Source: QVMM01 sp047030855
GTDB lineage: Bacteria > Bacteroidota > Bacteroidia > Bacteroidales > Dysgonomonadaceae
Assembly (NCBI GenBank): GCA_047030855.1
Contig: JBKYIJ010000008.1
Coordinates: 1,178,001 to 1,242,000 of the forward strand
Length of the DNA stretch: 64,000 bases
Direction: 5' to 3'
Shown: positions 1-8,379 of the stretch, piece by piece
Layout: the number at the start of each line of letters is the position of its first letter
Position numbering within the stretch: the first letter of the stretch is position 1
Program-made: the position numbers and the translations under genes
The notes under the pieces: model-generated
What the model was told of the DNA's origin: nothing
The model's database searches: none
Seen by the model: the letters and a program-made list of their open reading frames with translations, nothing else

Positions 1-1948
1 ACAATGTCAGTCCCAGACTGATATTGTGCGACGTTCCGTTTCTTATGCCCATAAAATAGTTCCAGTCTCTCATTTTATACATCTGGTATGCCAACTCGGC
101 TTGGAACTGGAAGTAGTCATCAGGCCAATTCAGACGCTTTCCGTAAGCCACCGATGCCCCGAATGTTTTGAACTGTTTGTCAGGATCTAAAGCGGAATTG
201 TAATAATAGTTGTCATAATAACCGTAATAATTATTATAAGTGTTTCCATACATACTGTTGTTGTACCAGTTACTGTTTACGTCGGTCTGAACAGAATAAA
301 AAGCTCCTACCGAAAGCATGTTCGGGCGTTTTCCCCCAAACCAGGGATCCATAAATGATACGGAATATGACTGGTAATATTTGGCATTTGTCTGTGCGCT
401 TAAAACAAGGGTCTGTCCTTCTCCCTGCGGTATTATTCCTTTATAAGAACCGGGATTAAAAAGGTTTTTCAGTGAGAAGTTGGTGAATTTGAGGCTTAAG
501 CGTCCGATAACCCCTGTCTGTCCCCATCCTGCGGAAAACTCAATCTGGTCGTTTGCTTTCGATGCCAGTTTATATCCGATGTCTACGACTCCCGCATCGG
601 CATCGGGTTGTATATCGGGCTGCAGGTTTTCGGGATCAAAATGTCCTGTTTGAGCGATTTCACGCAATGAACGGATCAAATCTTCTCGGCTGAACAGTTG
701 TCCGGGTTTAGTACGCAATTCACGGCGTACAACGTCTTCGTACAACCTGTCGTTTCCGCTAATGGTAACGCGTCTGATGCTTGCCTGAGGTCCTTCCAGT
801 ATACGGATCTCAAGGTCGACGGAGTCATTAGTCAGGTTTACTTCGACAGGCTCGATGTTACAGAATATATAACCGTTGTTTGAATAGAAATAGTTGGAGA
901 TACCGTCTTCGTCGTCTCTCAGCCTTTGCATTAATTTCTTTTGGTTATAGATGTCGCCTTCTTTCATGTCCAAAGCCATTTCAAGCTGATCGGACGGATA
1001 TACCGTATTTCCTACCCAATTTATTGATCGCAGGTGATATTGGTCGCCTTCGTTTACTTTTATCTCGATGTTTATCTTTTTTTCGCTATAGTTATATACC
1101 GTGTCCCACAATATTTCAGCATCGCGGTATCCAAGCTCGTTATATTTGGATAAAAGATTCTTTTTGTCTTCTTCGTAGTTTTCGGGAACATAGTTTGTCG
1201 AACGGAGGAAGTTCCTGAGTTTGGCTTTCAAATTATGCTTGTGTCGCGTTTTTTTCATTGCTTTTTCCAACGTCTGCGCGGAAACTTCCTTATTTCCTTC
1301 AATTATGATATTGTTTACTTTTATTTTCTGCTTTTTATCGACATTGATTTTAAGAATTGCCTGATTTTGTTTTGACAGGTCATCTACTACCGATACTTCT
1401 ATCAGGGCATTCTTAAATCCTTTTTCTTCATAGTATTTTTTTATAACGGTTTTTGCCCGGTCGATCTGATTAGGCGTTATCTGATTTCCCTTTACCAGTC
1501 CTATCTTACTTTCGATATCCTGCCGTTCGCTTTTTTTCATTCCCACATATTCGATGTTGGAAATGCGGGGACGGTCTTTCAGTTTTATTTCAAGCCATAT
1601 CTTATCGCCTTCTATCTTTGTAGCGAGTATTTTCACGTCCGAAAATAACCCGAGTCTCCAGAATCTTTTAACGGCATTTGTTATGTCCTTTCCGGGTACT
1701 TCTATTTTATCTCCGACTGCCAGTCCCGAAAACCCGATAAGAGTATAATCTTCGTATGTGGAATTAATAAGCCCAGAAACCGTAATATCCGCAATTTCGT
1801 ATTTTTTGGACGATACGTCATAAGATATTACAGGGGTTTCGGCAGGTTCTTTTTTTATTGATAGTGAATCAACCGTTTGAGAATATATTGTATTATATCC
1901 GAAGATCAAATTTATCAGGAAGAGTATTGTTAAACTTCTTTTGAACAT
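1..1948 (-). CDS. bamA: BamA, outer membrane protein assembly factor (3' part outside window)
   Basis: Central beta-barrel component of the BAM complex, which folds and inserts outer membrane proteins. Translating the minus strand from the ATG at 1948 gives about 649 residues with no stop before the window edge. A signal peptide ends near residue 21. It is followed by repeated POTRA-type units (one begins YEIADITVSGL, another RRVTISGNDRLYEDVVRREL) and then by aromatic-rich barrel strands such as FSAGWGQTGVIGRL. The C-terminal barrel end lies outside the window. It sits 52 bp downstream of uppS and a PorG-like gene. That order (porG-like, uppS, bamA, then usually skp/ompH) is known in Porphyromonas and Bacteroides, so these genes are probably cotranscribed. 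The TamA-like gene at 42961-45234 is a different Omp85 protein. Confidence 0.95.
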   Translation of the reverse strand, partial: MFKRSLTILFLINLIFGYNTIYSQTVDSLSIKKEPAETPVISYDVSSKKYEIADITVSGLINSTYEDYTLIGFSGLAVGDKIEVPGKDITNAVKRFWRLGLFSDVKILATKIEGDKIWLEIKLKDRPRISNIEYVGMKKSERQDIESKIGLVKGNQITPNQIDRAKTVIKKYYEEKGFKNALIEVSVVDDLSKQNQAILKINVDKKQKIKVNNIIIEGNKEVSAQTLEKAMKKTRHKHNLKAKLRNFLRSTNYVPENYEEDKKNLLSKYNELGYRDAEILWDTVYNYSEKKINIEIKVNEGDQYHLRSINWVGNTVYPSDQLEMALDMKEGDIYNQKKLMQRLRDDEDGISNYFYSNNGYIFCNIEPVEVNLTNDSVDLEIRILEGPQASIRRVTISGNDRLYEDVVRRELRTKPGQLFSREDLIRSLREIAQTGHFDPENLQPDIQPDADAGVVDIGYKLASKANDQIEFSAGWGQTGVIGRLSLKFTNFSLKNLFNPGSYKGIIPQGEGQTLVLSAQTNAKYYQSYSVSFMDPWFGGKRPNMLSVGAFYSVQTDVNSNWYNNSMYGNTYNNYYGYYDNYYYNSALDPDKQFKTFGASVAYGKRLNWPDDYFQFQAELAYQMYKMRDWNYFMGIRNGTSHNISLGLTL

Positions 1949-2000
1949 ATTGTAGAGTTTAGTTCGATAAGCGTGTATTACTTGCGTTGTTATATTTTAA

Positions 2001-2742
2001 TTATTTTTCTTGAATCTGTTCACTTATTTTTCCGAATCTTCTTTCACATCCTTGATAATAAATGATAGACTCGAACAAAGTCTCGTCTTTGAAATCGGGC
2101 CATAGGGTATCAATGAAATAAAATTCCGTGTACGCAATCTGCCACAGCAGAAAATTGCTGATTCGTTTTTCTCCGCCTGTTCTGATCAGCAGATCAGGGT
2201 CGGGGATGTTTTTTGTTGTCAGGTATTGCGGAAAAATGTCTTCTGTGACGTTTTCAATCTTTCCCTGCTTATAATCTTTTGCTATTTGATTAGCCGCATT
2301 GACAATTTCCCACCGTGATGAATAGCTTAAAGCCAGAACAAGCGTTAACCCAGTACTGACAGATGTCTGCTTCATGCAGTCTTCTAATGCTGCCCTGGTT
2401 GGAGCCGGCAACCGATCGAGGTCGCCTATGGTCATTAGCCTGACGTTATTTTTTATCAAGTCAGGGGTTTCTTGGGCAACAGCGTGAATCATCAAAGCCA
2501 TTAGAGCTTCCACCTCTTCTTTGGGTCTGCCCCAGTTCTCGGTTGAAAATGTATATAAAGTCACGTATTTCAATCCGATTTCTACCGCAGCTTCAATTAG
2601 ACGCCGCACTGCCGCAACGCCTTCTTTGTGCCCTTCGGTTCGTTCGAGGTTTTTTATTTTTTGCCCAACGCCCGTTGCCGTCCATTATGATGGCAATATG
2701 TTCGGGCATTCTTTGTATGTCAATTTTGTCTTTTAGCGACAT
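2001..2742 (-). CDS. uppS: Undecaprenyl diphosphate synthase, frameshifted by a homopolymer insertion
   Basis: Cis-prenyltransferase that condenses isopentenyl diphosphate onto farnesyl diphosphate to make the C55 lipid carrier for peptidoglycan and surface glycans. The start ATG at 2742 opens MSLKDKIDIQRMPEHIAIIM, leading into the catalytic motif MDGNGRWA (Asp21). The frame then breaks in the two T6 runs at 2650-2662 (A runs on the coding strand). Removing one A gives RWAKNKNLERTEGHKEG, which aligns without gaps to the family and joins the downstream frame carrying TLYTFSTENWGRP and DPDLLIRTGGEKRISNFLLW. The repaired protein has 246 residues, normal for the family. UppS is essential, so an assembly or sequencing error is far likelier than a pseudogene. 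An internal ATG at 2609 would lack the catalytic Asp. It lies 18 bp after the PorG-like gene and 52 bp before bamA. Confidence 0.93.
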
Positions 2743-2760
2743 TCTTTATTAATATCTGAA

Positions 2761-3469
2761 TTAATAATCTATTCTCAAACAAGGATCGGGTTTTAATCCG
2801 AAATCCCAGGTTACACTGAACATTGTCAACAAATACCAATCCTTATTTTTCATAAAACTACTGCTTATGTCATAAGGATCTTTCAGATTGAACCCTTTTT
2901 TGATCGGGACTGTCGAAAGAATCGTTTCCGAATAATTTTCTGACAGAAAACTCAAACCCGAGATTCAATCGGTCCTTTATCTTATATTTCATTCCTGCTC
3001 CGATAGGTACGTTTATTCCGAAAAAACTGTCGCCGCCTGTTGCCATTGTGGCTCCGATTCCCATCAGCAGGTAGGGCGAAAACCTTTTTGTTCCTAAAAA
3101 CGCATATTTGTCACTATACGAGAAAAAATTAAATTCAACCTGTGCTCCTACTTCATAAAAGTTGCGGCTGAAAGAAACATTCTGTCCGTTAGGGAATACG
3201 TTTCCCGACTTTCTTGTGTCGCCCGAAACTCCTCCCATCAACAAATTTGCTTTGAATGCCCATCTGAAATCCGCATTGTAACGGAATACAACGCCTCCCG
3301 ATATATGCGGATTCTTAAATATAGACGTTTTATTGGCATCTCCCATATACACAGAAGTTCCTGCCATTCCGCCTATCTCATATTTATATTCTTGAGCATA
3401 TATACGTTTAAGAGGAAGAGTCGTAATGGCAATAACAAATAAAATTTTCAATAATACTTTTATTCTCAT
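2761..3469 (-). CDS. PorG-like / DUF6089 outer membrane beta-barrel protein, frameshifted
   Basis: Small outer membrane barrel of about 235 residues after repair. It has a signal peptide (ends ...RIYAQ, about residue 25), a Gly/aromatic strand pattern (YKYEIGGMAGTSVYMGDAN, FSPYLLMGIGATMATGGD) and a C-terminal strand region (WYLLTMFSVTWDFGLKPD). The frame breaks at the T6 run 2896-2901; removing one base gives DSPDQKGFNLKDPYDIS and joins both halves. The length, strand pattern and position upstream of uppS-bamA match PorG of Porphyromonas gingivalis, a barrel linked to the type IX secretion PorK/PorN ring. Bacteroidales without that system also carry homologues (DUF6089), and no other type IX secretion gene is visible here. 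A promoter of the Bacteroidota type lies at 3513-3544. The family call is from pattern and synteny; the exact role is uncertain. Confidence 0.8.
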
Positions 3470-3512
3470 TATTTTACGATATGTTCTTCCTATTAGAACG
3501 TAATTTCTGCTA

Positions 3513-3544
3513 CAAAATTATGAACATATTCTCTTAATTAACAA
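3513..3544 (-). promoter_or_regulatory. Bacteroidota promoter for the porG-like/uppS/bamA cluster
   Basis: On the minus strand a -33 TTG (3544-3542) is followed after 21 bp by TAATTTTG (3520-3513), matching the phylum consensus TTTG-N19-22-TAnnTTTG. The predicted start is near 3506, giving a leader of about 35 nt to the ATG at 3469. It overlaps the 3' end of the upstream lipoprotein gene. Confidence 0.6.
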
Positions 3545-4952
3545 TCAGACTGTTTAAACGTCCTTTCCAGATGTCATTCAAGTATGGGCTCGTATTCCCG
3601 CCTATTCTGTTTCCGCCGAAAAGCCATATATTGTTCTTGTCGTCAACAGCGACAGACTGATAATTCCTTATTGCTATACCTGTATCCGGTTTTTGCTTAT
3701 CGGAAGCCTTGATCCACGATTGTCCCCAAGACGATGATATATAAAATTGGTTTTCGTTTAACACATAAATCTGGTTATTGTACATAAAGGCGGACAAGCC
3801 TATGCCTTTAAAGTAGGGGTTCGATTTAGTCGAAGTCCTTTCTATTCCGTTTCCGTCAGAGGTGATCAGCCAAGTACTGCCAAGAGGATTGCTGTTGTTG
3901 ACTCCTCCTACTATGACTAAATAGTTTTTGTTCCTGTCAGCACTTCTTACTGAGATAGAAGAATATCCCGTCAGCGGGAAATCGCTTCCTATCGTATTAT
4001 TATTCGGAGAATCGGGTATTCTGTCAATCTTTGCGATCGACGAACCGTCCGATGTTATTCCGTAGTAGTAATTGCTGCCTTCTTGTATTCCTACCAGAAG
4101 GACATCTTTTTCTTCGGAACTGTTAGGTATTACTCCGTATATGCCAGATATCTCATAATTTTCATTATTAGGTTGATCTGTCCAGTTTTCACCATCATTA
4201 GACGTATGTAGACGGTTTAGCCAGTTTATATAAAACTTTCCTTTATGAAAGTATATATTTCGAGGATTTTCAGTTAATGGCATTCCACCCGATAAACCGT
4301 TCACGCTTTTTTGTTCCCAGTTTTTTCCTGACATGTCAGATTTGAAAAGAACTGTGGTGTGCATATCTACGGTATTCGCAAAAACATAGAAAGTATTGTT
4401 TACAATTAATGTTTTAATGTTGGTTATGTTGTCTAAAGGAAGATTTCCGATGCTTTGCCACGTCATCAGATCGGGATCTATTTGGTGGATCAGCAACCTT
4501 ACGTTATATTCCTTATTGTTTCCGTTGGGAGCTGTTACTCTTATTTTTAAACTGTTTTTTGAAAAATCGACAGAATCTTTGGTGTCCCATTCACGGTAGC
4601 CTGCTGAATCGGGATGCTGTATCTCCACTTTACTCGCTCCGTATGTTTTATTGAAAGTAAGCGTCATTTTCACTTTCTTCAATGCCAATCCATAGGGTAG
4701 GGAATCGGGGTTATATATTTCGCTTTTCAGCTGGTCGATCGCATAATTCTTTCTGTTGAAACTTAAGAATCTTATCGAATCCTGTGCCCTTGATATTGAA
4801 TCTCCTGTTTTCGGATGGCTTGCTTTTATGGTAAAAGAATATATCTGCGCATCGTTGGATGCATCCAATATGTATGTATTGGAATTGTCATCATCACAAG
4901 AATAAATAAATAAAAAGCTTAGAAACAGAAAGATAGTATGTTTAAACTTCAT
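3534..4952 (-). CDS. Surface lipoprotein with beta-propeller-like repeats (DUF6242-like)
   Basis: Lipoprotein of 472 residues. The lipobox ends at Cys19 (FLFIYSC) and is followed directly by acidic residues (CDDDN), the type of lipoprotein export signal that sends Bacteroidota lipoproteins to the outer face of the outer membrane. An N-terminal region of about 130 residues contains sequences typical of immunoglobulin-like folds (SFTIKASHPKTGDSI, LKIRVTAPNGNNKEYNVRL). The rest contains Kelch/BNR-like repeats with Trp and Asp-Gly turns (HTSNDGENW, LVIVGGVNN, NNIWLFGGNRIGGN). This layout resembles the DUF6242 family of Bacteroidales. The function is unknown. It has its own promoter at 4987-5019 and diverges from dgkA. 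Confidence 0.75.
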   Translation of the reverse strand: MKFKHTIFLFLSFLFIYSCDDDNSNTYILDASNDAQIYSFTIKASHPKTGDSISRAQDSIRFLSFNRKNYAIDQLKSEIYNPDSLPYGLALKKVKMTLTFNKTYGASKVEIQHPDSAGYREWDTKDSVDFSKNSLKIRVTAPNGNNKEYNVRLLIHQIDPDLMTWQSIGNLPLDNITNIKTLIVNNTFYVFANTVDMHTTVLFKSDMSGKNWEQKSVNGLSGGMPLTENPRNIYFHKGKFYINWLNRLHTSNDGENWTDQPNNENYEISGIYGVIPNSSEEKDVLLVGIQEGSNYYYGITSDGSSIAKIDRIPDSPNNNTIGSDFPLTGYSSISVRSADRNKNYLVIVGGVNNSNPLGSTWLITSDGNGIERTSTKSNPYFKGIGLSAFMYNNQIYVLNENQFYISSSWGQSWIKASDKQKPDTGIAIRNYQSVAVDDKNNIWLFGGNRIGGNTSPYLNDIWKGRLNSLIVN

Positions 4953-4986
4953 CGTTTGTCAATTTGCAGAACATTTGTTTAGGCTA

Positions 4987-5019
4987 CAAAAATAGAAAGA
5001 TTTTCCACTATTTGCCCAA
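4987..5019 (-). promoter_or_regulatory. Bacteroidota promoter for the DUF6242-like lipoprotein
   Basis: Minus-strand -33 TTG (5019-5017), 22 bp spacer, -7 TATTTTTG (4994-4987). Transcription would start near 4980, about 28 nt before the ATG at 4952. Confidence 0.55.
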
Positions 5020-5057
5020 TAAAACAAATATTTATAAATTTTTATCTATTGATTCTT

Positions 5058-5065
5058 TATCTTTG
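5058..5065 (+). promoter_or_regulatory. -7 element TATCTTTG upstream of dgkA
   Basis: A perfect match to TAnnTTTG, 21 nt before the chosen dgkA start. No clear -33 TTTG is seen at the expected distance. It supports the ATG at 5087 over in-frame starts further upstream, which would lie before the transcript begins. Confidence 0.45.
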
Positions 5066-5086
5066 AAAAGATATAAAATTGGGAAT

Positions 5087-5464
5087 ATGGGTAAGAAATT
5101 TTCAGCTAAAGAACGGCTTAATAGTTTTAAATACGCCTTTAACGGGTTTAAAATACTTTTGTCGGAGGAACACAATGCAAGGATACATCTCGTTATAACT
5201 GTTTTGGTTGTTATAGCAGGGTTTTTACTCGGTGTTTCCGCTGCAGAGTGGTGTTTGTTAGTCCTTTGTATAGGTTTGGTAATAGCAATGGAAGCATTAA
5301 ATTCCTCGATCGAAAATTTATCTGATTTTGTATCGCCCGGCAGAAATGATAAAATAAAAAAGGTTAAGGATCTGGCTGCGTTTGCCGTTCTTATTTGTGC
5401 TCTCGCGTCTGTTGTTGTGGGATTGATAATTTTTGTGCCTAAAGTGGTGAAGTTGCTGTTGTGA
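5087..5464 (+). CDS. dgkA: Diacylglycerol/undecaprenol kinase family protein
   Basis: Small integral membrane kinase of 125 residues that phosphorylates diacylglycerol or undecaprenol for lipid recycling. It carries the family signature ALNSSIENLSDFVSP, with the conserved Glu/Asn pair, followed by KDLAAFAVL. It has three hydrophobic segments (about residues 33-53, 55-75 and 100-122) and the early motif ARIHLVITVLVV. The start at 5087 is chosen because a -7 promoter element sits just upstream at 5058-5065. Its stop overlaps a GTG in the next gene, so the two are probably cotranscribed. The sequence does not show which lipid is the substrate; undecaprenol is common for Gram-positive homologues, diacylglycerol for proteobacterial ones. 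Confidence 0.88.
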   Translation: MGKKFSAKERLNSFKYAFNGFKILLSEEHNARIHLVITVLVVIAGFLLGVSAAEWCLLVLCIGLVIAMEALNSSIENLSDFVSPGRNDKIKKVKDLAAFAVLICALASVVVGLIIFVPKVVKLLL

Positions 5465-5505
5465 ACATAGTCAGACTGTTTAGCGTTTCTAAAAGAAAAA
5501 GAGAA

Positions 5506-6000
5506 ATGAAAAAGTTTGGTATCGGAACATTGTTGTTCGCATTGATTGGTATTTTTGTATTAGCTTCTTGTTCTACAAAACAAAATAGTGTAGCTCAACA
5601 AGCGAAAGCCGAATTGATCAGGACAAAAGTAGAATCACGTAATCTTACTTTTATTCCGAATATGGCTATTCCGATGGGATATAAACCGATCAGCCTGACT
5701 CCTGTTTATGATCTGACAATATCGGGCGATACGCTGTCGGTAGATTTGCCTTATTATGGCAGAAGCCATACGCCTCCCGTCGATCCTACTAAAATCGGGA
5801 TTCAATTTCAGAGTGTCGATTTCGATTATCAGGTAAAAGCTAAAAAAGACGTTTGGGAAATAACGCTAAACCCTCGTGGCGAAAACAGAAATACGACTTT
5901 ATACCTCACTGTCGGAAATTCGGGATATGCCGATCTTCGGGTGACGGATCGCGACAGGCAAAGCATTTCTTATAACGGCTATATAGATTTGGGCGAGTAA
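5506..6000 (+). CDS. DUF4251-family lipoprotein
   Basis: Predicted lipoprotein of 164 residues, with the lipobox ending at Cys22 (FVLASC). The mature part is beta-rich (YDLTISGDTLSVDLPYYGR, VWEITLNPRGENRNTTLYL, GYADLRVTDRDRQSISYNG). This matches the DUF4251 family found almost only in Bacteroidales, whose function is unknown. The ATG at 5506 is chosen because it places a normal signal peptide at the N-terminus; an in-frame GTG at 5461 would add 15 charged residues. It follows dgkA closely and converges with pyrC only 4 bp away. Confidence 0.8.
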   Translation: MKKFGIGTLLFALIGIFVLASCSTKQNSVAQQAKAELIRTKVESRNLTFIPNMAIPMGYKPISLTPVYDLTISGDTLSVDLPYYGRSHTPPVDPTKIGIQFQSVDFDYQVKAKKDVWEITLNPRGENRNTTLYLTVGNSGYADLRVTDRDRQSISYNGYIDLGE

Positions 6001-6004
6001 GCGT

Positions 6005-7342
6005 TTACCTTTCAAAGGATAGAGCCATTCCTCTTACGTCGTTGACTTTTCCGTTGTCGAAAACCGTTTTCCCGTTAACGTAGGTTTTTTCTATTGTTGT
6101 GGAAAATGTTTGTCCTTCAAAGGGCGACCAGCCGCATTTATACAGAATATTGTCTTTTGTTACCGTATATGCTTTGTTTGGATTCACAAGCACCAAATCG
6201 GCAAAATAGTTCTCGCGAATAAATCCTCTTTTCTCTATACGGAAAAGTGTTGCAGGAGCATGGCACATTTTTTCAACCACTTTTTCTTTCGATAGTTTTC
6301 CTTGGCGTGCCAACTCCAGCATTACTTGGAGCGAATGTTGAACAAGAGGACCTCCCGATGCTGCTTGCAGACATCCGCCTTGTTTTTCTTCAAGCAGGTG
6401 CGGAGCATGATCGGTTGCCACAACGTCGAGCTTATCATTCAACAGTCCGTTCATCAGAGCCTGTCTGTCCTCTTTTGTTTTAATCGCGGGATTCCATTTA
6501 ATAAGAGAACCGTATTTGTCGTAATCTTCGTCGCAAAACCATAAGTGATGCACGCACACTTCTCCCGTTATTTTCTTTTCGTTCAGAGGCTTTACATCGA
6601 ATAAGCCTGTTTCACGGGCTGTCGACAAATGCAAGATATGGAGTCTTGCTCCGTATCTATCCGCCAGTTCGGCTGCTTTTGCTGAGGACTGATAACAGGC
6701 TTCAGCACTTCTGATGAGCGGATGGTATTTTATTGGAATATCGTTTCCCAACAGGGATTTGTAATGCTCGATGTTCTGTCGGATTATCTTTTCTTCTTCG
6801 CAGTGGGTTGCGATCAGCATGTCTATTTCCGCAAATATGGCTTCAAGGGCTTTTTTGTTATCCACCAGCATATTTCCTGTCGAGGAACCCATGAATATTT
6901 TTACTCCGCATACTTGTTTTGGATTCAGTTTTTTGAGTTCACCCAGATTGTCGTTTGTTGCTCCCATATAGAAAGAATAGTTTGCAAACGACTTTTGAGA
7001 TGCCGTTTCAAATTTTTCATCCAGAGCCTGTGTGGTTGTTGTCTGGGGCTTTGTGTTGGGCATGTCCATAAAAGACGTAACGCCTCCTGCTACCGCCGCC
7101 CTGCTTTCGCTGTATATGTCGCCTTTGTAGGTCAGTCCCGGATCGCGAAAATGTACCTGATCGTCTATAACTCCCGGCATCAGCCAAAGTCCTTCGGCAT
7201 TGATTATTTTTTCAACTTTGTTTAGGATATCAGTCGGGACAGAACCATTAAATATTTGTTTTATCAGTTCATTGTCAATCAGAACCGAGCCGACAAAAGA
7301 CTGATTTTCATTTATTATGGTTGCGTTATGGATAAGTATCAT
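6005..7342 (-). CDS. pyrC: Dihydroorotase
   Basis: Cyclises carbamoyl-aspartate to dihydroorotate in de novo pyrimidine synthesis. The 445-residue amidohydrolase contains MPGVIDDQVHFRDPGLTYKG, the GGVTSFMDMPNT block, GVKIFMGSSTGN with the metal-bridging Lys, HCEEE, LHILHLST and the catalytic DVVATDHAPH. The first His of the usual HxH metal motif is Gln (DQVH). I recall the same substitution in other Bacteroidota dihydroorotases, so it is probably a lineage feature rather than a defect. The start at 7342 (MILIHNATI) is preferred over the upstream in-frame start at 7456, which adds 38 residues outside the family and overlaps the divergent gene. A -7 element (7375-7382) lies upstream. Confidence 0.93.
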   Translation of the reverse strand: MILIHNATIINENQSFVGSVLIDNELIKQIFNGSVPTDILNKVEKIINAEGLWLMPGVIDDQVHFRDPGLTYKGDIYSESRAAVAGGVTSFMDMPNTKPQTTTTQALDEKFETASQKSFANYSFYMGATNDNLGELKKLNPKQVCGVKIFMGSSTGNMLVDNKKALEAIFAEIDMLIATHCEEEKIIRQNIEHYKSLLGNDIPIKYHPLIRSAEACYQSSAKAAELADRYGARLHILHLSTARETGLFDVKPLNEKKITGEVCVHHLWFCDEDYDKYGSLIKWNPAIKTKEDRQALMNGLLNDKLDVVATDHAPHLLEEKQGGCLQAASGGPLVQHSLQVMLELARQGKLSKEKVVEKMCHAPATLFRIEKRGFIRENYFADLVLVNPNKAYTVTKDNILYKCGWSPFEGQTFSTTIEKTYVNGKTVFDNGKVNDVRGMALSFER

Positions 7343-7374
7343 GGCAAAATTATTGAGTTTATGAATCGGTAACG

Positions 7375-7382
7375 CAAAGTTA
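7375..7382 (-). promoter_or_regulatory. -7 element TAACTTTG upstream of pyrC
   Basis: Minus-strand match to TAnnTTTG about 33 nt before the pyrC ATG at 7342. The -33 element is weak. It confirms that translation from 7456 is unlikely. Confidence 0.45.
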
Positions 7383-7400
7383 GAATAAATACTATAATTA

Positions 7401-7434
7401 TTTGTTGTCTTAACAATATAGACATTTACCTTTG
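7401..7434 (+). promoter_or_regulatory. Bacteroidota promoter for the YeiH-family gene
   Basis: TTTG at 7401-7404, a 22 bp spacer, then TACCTTTG at 7427-7434. The predicted start near 7441 leaves a very short leader before the ATG at 7455. It is divergent from the pyrC promoter. Confidence 0.55.
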
Positions 7435-7454
7435 CATTATGAAAATTTAAAATC

Positions 7455-8378
7455 ATGCAAAATATATTGCGTTCATTATACTATATTATTCCTGCCCTAT
7501 GTTTGTTCCCTTTTATGTCGCCGCCTGTCGCGTTGTTTTTGGGAATATTTCTTGCGTTTGTTTATAAGGGTGAACAGGTTGTAAATTCAGGAAAGCTCAC
7601 TAAGTATCTGCTTCAGGCATCAATCGTTCTGATGGGTTTTGCGATGCCACTCAATGAAGTATTGGAAACAGGGAAAAACGGTTTTCTTATTACGCTGGTT
7701 TCGGTTTTTGTAACGTTATTTCTGGGATTGGCATTAGGGAAATTGTTTAAAGTAGATAAAAATACTTCTACTCTGATCTCGGGTGGTACGGCTATTTGCG
7801 GAGGGAGTGCGATTGCTGCCATTGCCCCTGTCATTAATGCCAAAAGCAACCAGATCAGTTTTGCCCTTGCCGTTATATTTATTCTGAATGCAATAGCTCT
7901 TTTCGTATTTCCCGTTATAGGGCATTTGTTAAATCTGGATCAGACTCATTTCGGCTATTGGGCAGCGATCGCCATTCACGATACAAGTTCGGTTGTCGGT
8001 GCATGCGCATCTTACGGAGAGAAAGCTTTGCAGGTGGGAACAACTGTAAAACTTACGCGTACTCTGTGGATAATACCGCTTGCTCTTATTATCGCTTTAC
8101 TGAACAAAAACAACGCTTCTAAAATCAATATTCCGTGGTTTATAGCCCTGTTTCTTCTTGCGATACTGATCGGAACTTATGTTCCCGGTATGGAAGAAAC
8201 GAACGGACATCTGGCTTGGCTGGGCAGAAAAGGCATGACTGTCTCGTTGTTTTTTATCGGAACGTCCATAAATATACAGGAGGTTAAGAAAGTCGGGATA
8301 AATCCGTTTCTTCAAGGCGTATGTCTGTGGATTGTGGTGAGTATTGCTTCTTTGTTTTGGATAATGCTCTTCAACTAA
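7455..8378 (+). CDS. YeiH-family putative sulfate exporter
   Basis: Polytopic inner membrane protein of 307 residues with about nine hydrophobic segments. Family landmarks are SGGTAICGGSAIAAIAPVI, the discontinuous-helix-like AIHDTSSVVGACASYG, VKLTRTLWIIPLAL and GRKGMTVSLFFIGTSIN. These match the YeiH/UPF0324 family, members of which are annotated as sulfate exporters; the substrate here is not shown by the sequence. It has its own promoter (7401-7434) and diverges from pyrC. It ends one base from the convergent stop of the next gene, with no room for a conventional terminator. Confidence 0.88.
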   Translation: MQNILRSLYYIIPALCLFPFMSPPVALFLGIFLAFVYKGEQVVNSGKLTKYLLQASIVLMGFAMPLNEVLETGKNGFLITLVSVFVTLFLGLALGKLFKVDKNTSTLISGGTAICGGSAIAAIAPVINAKSNQISFALAVIFILNAIALFVFPVIGHLLNLDQTHFGYWAAIAIHDTSSVVGACASYGEKALQVGTTVKLTRTLWIIPLALIIALLNKNNASKINIPWFIALFLLAILIGTYVPGMEETNGHLAWLGRKGMTVSLFFIGTSINIQEVKKVGINPFLQGVCLWIVVSIASLFWIMLFN

Positions 8379-8379
8379 G

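Noticed and set aside
698..1218. Two plus-strand ORFs inside bamA
   Set aside because: They lie antisense to a continuous, clearly homologous BamA frame and have no recognisable motifs.
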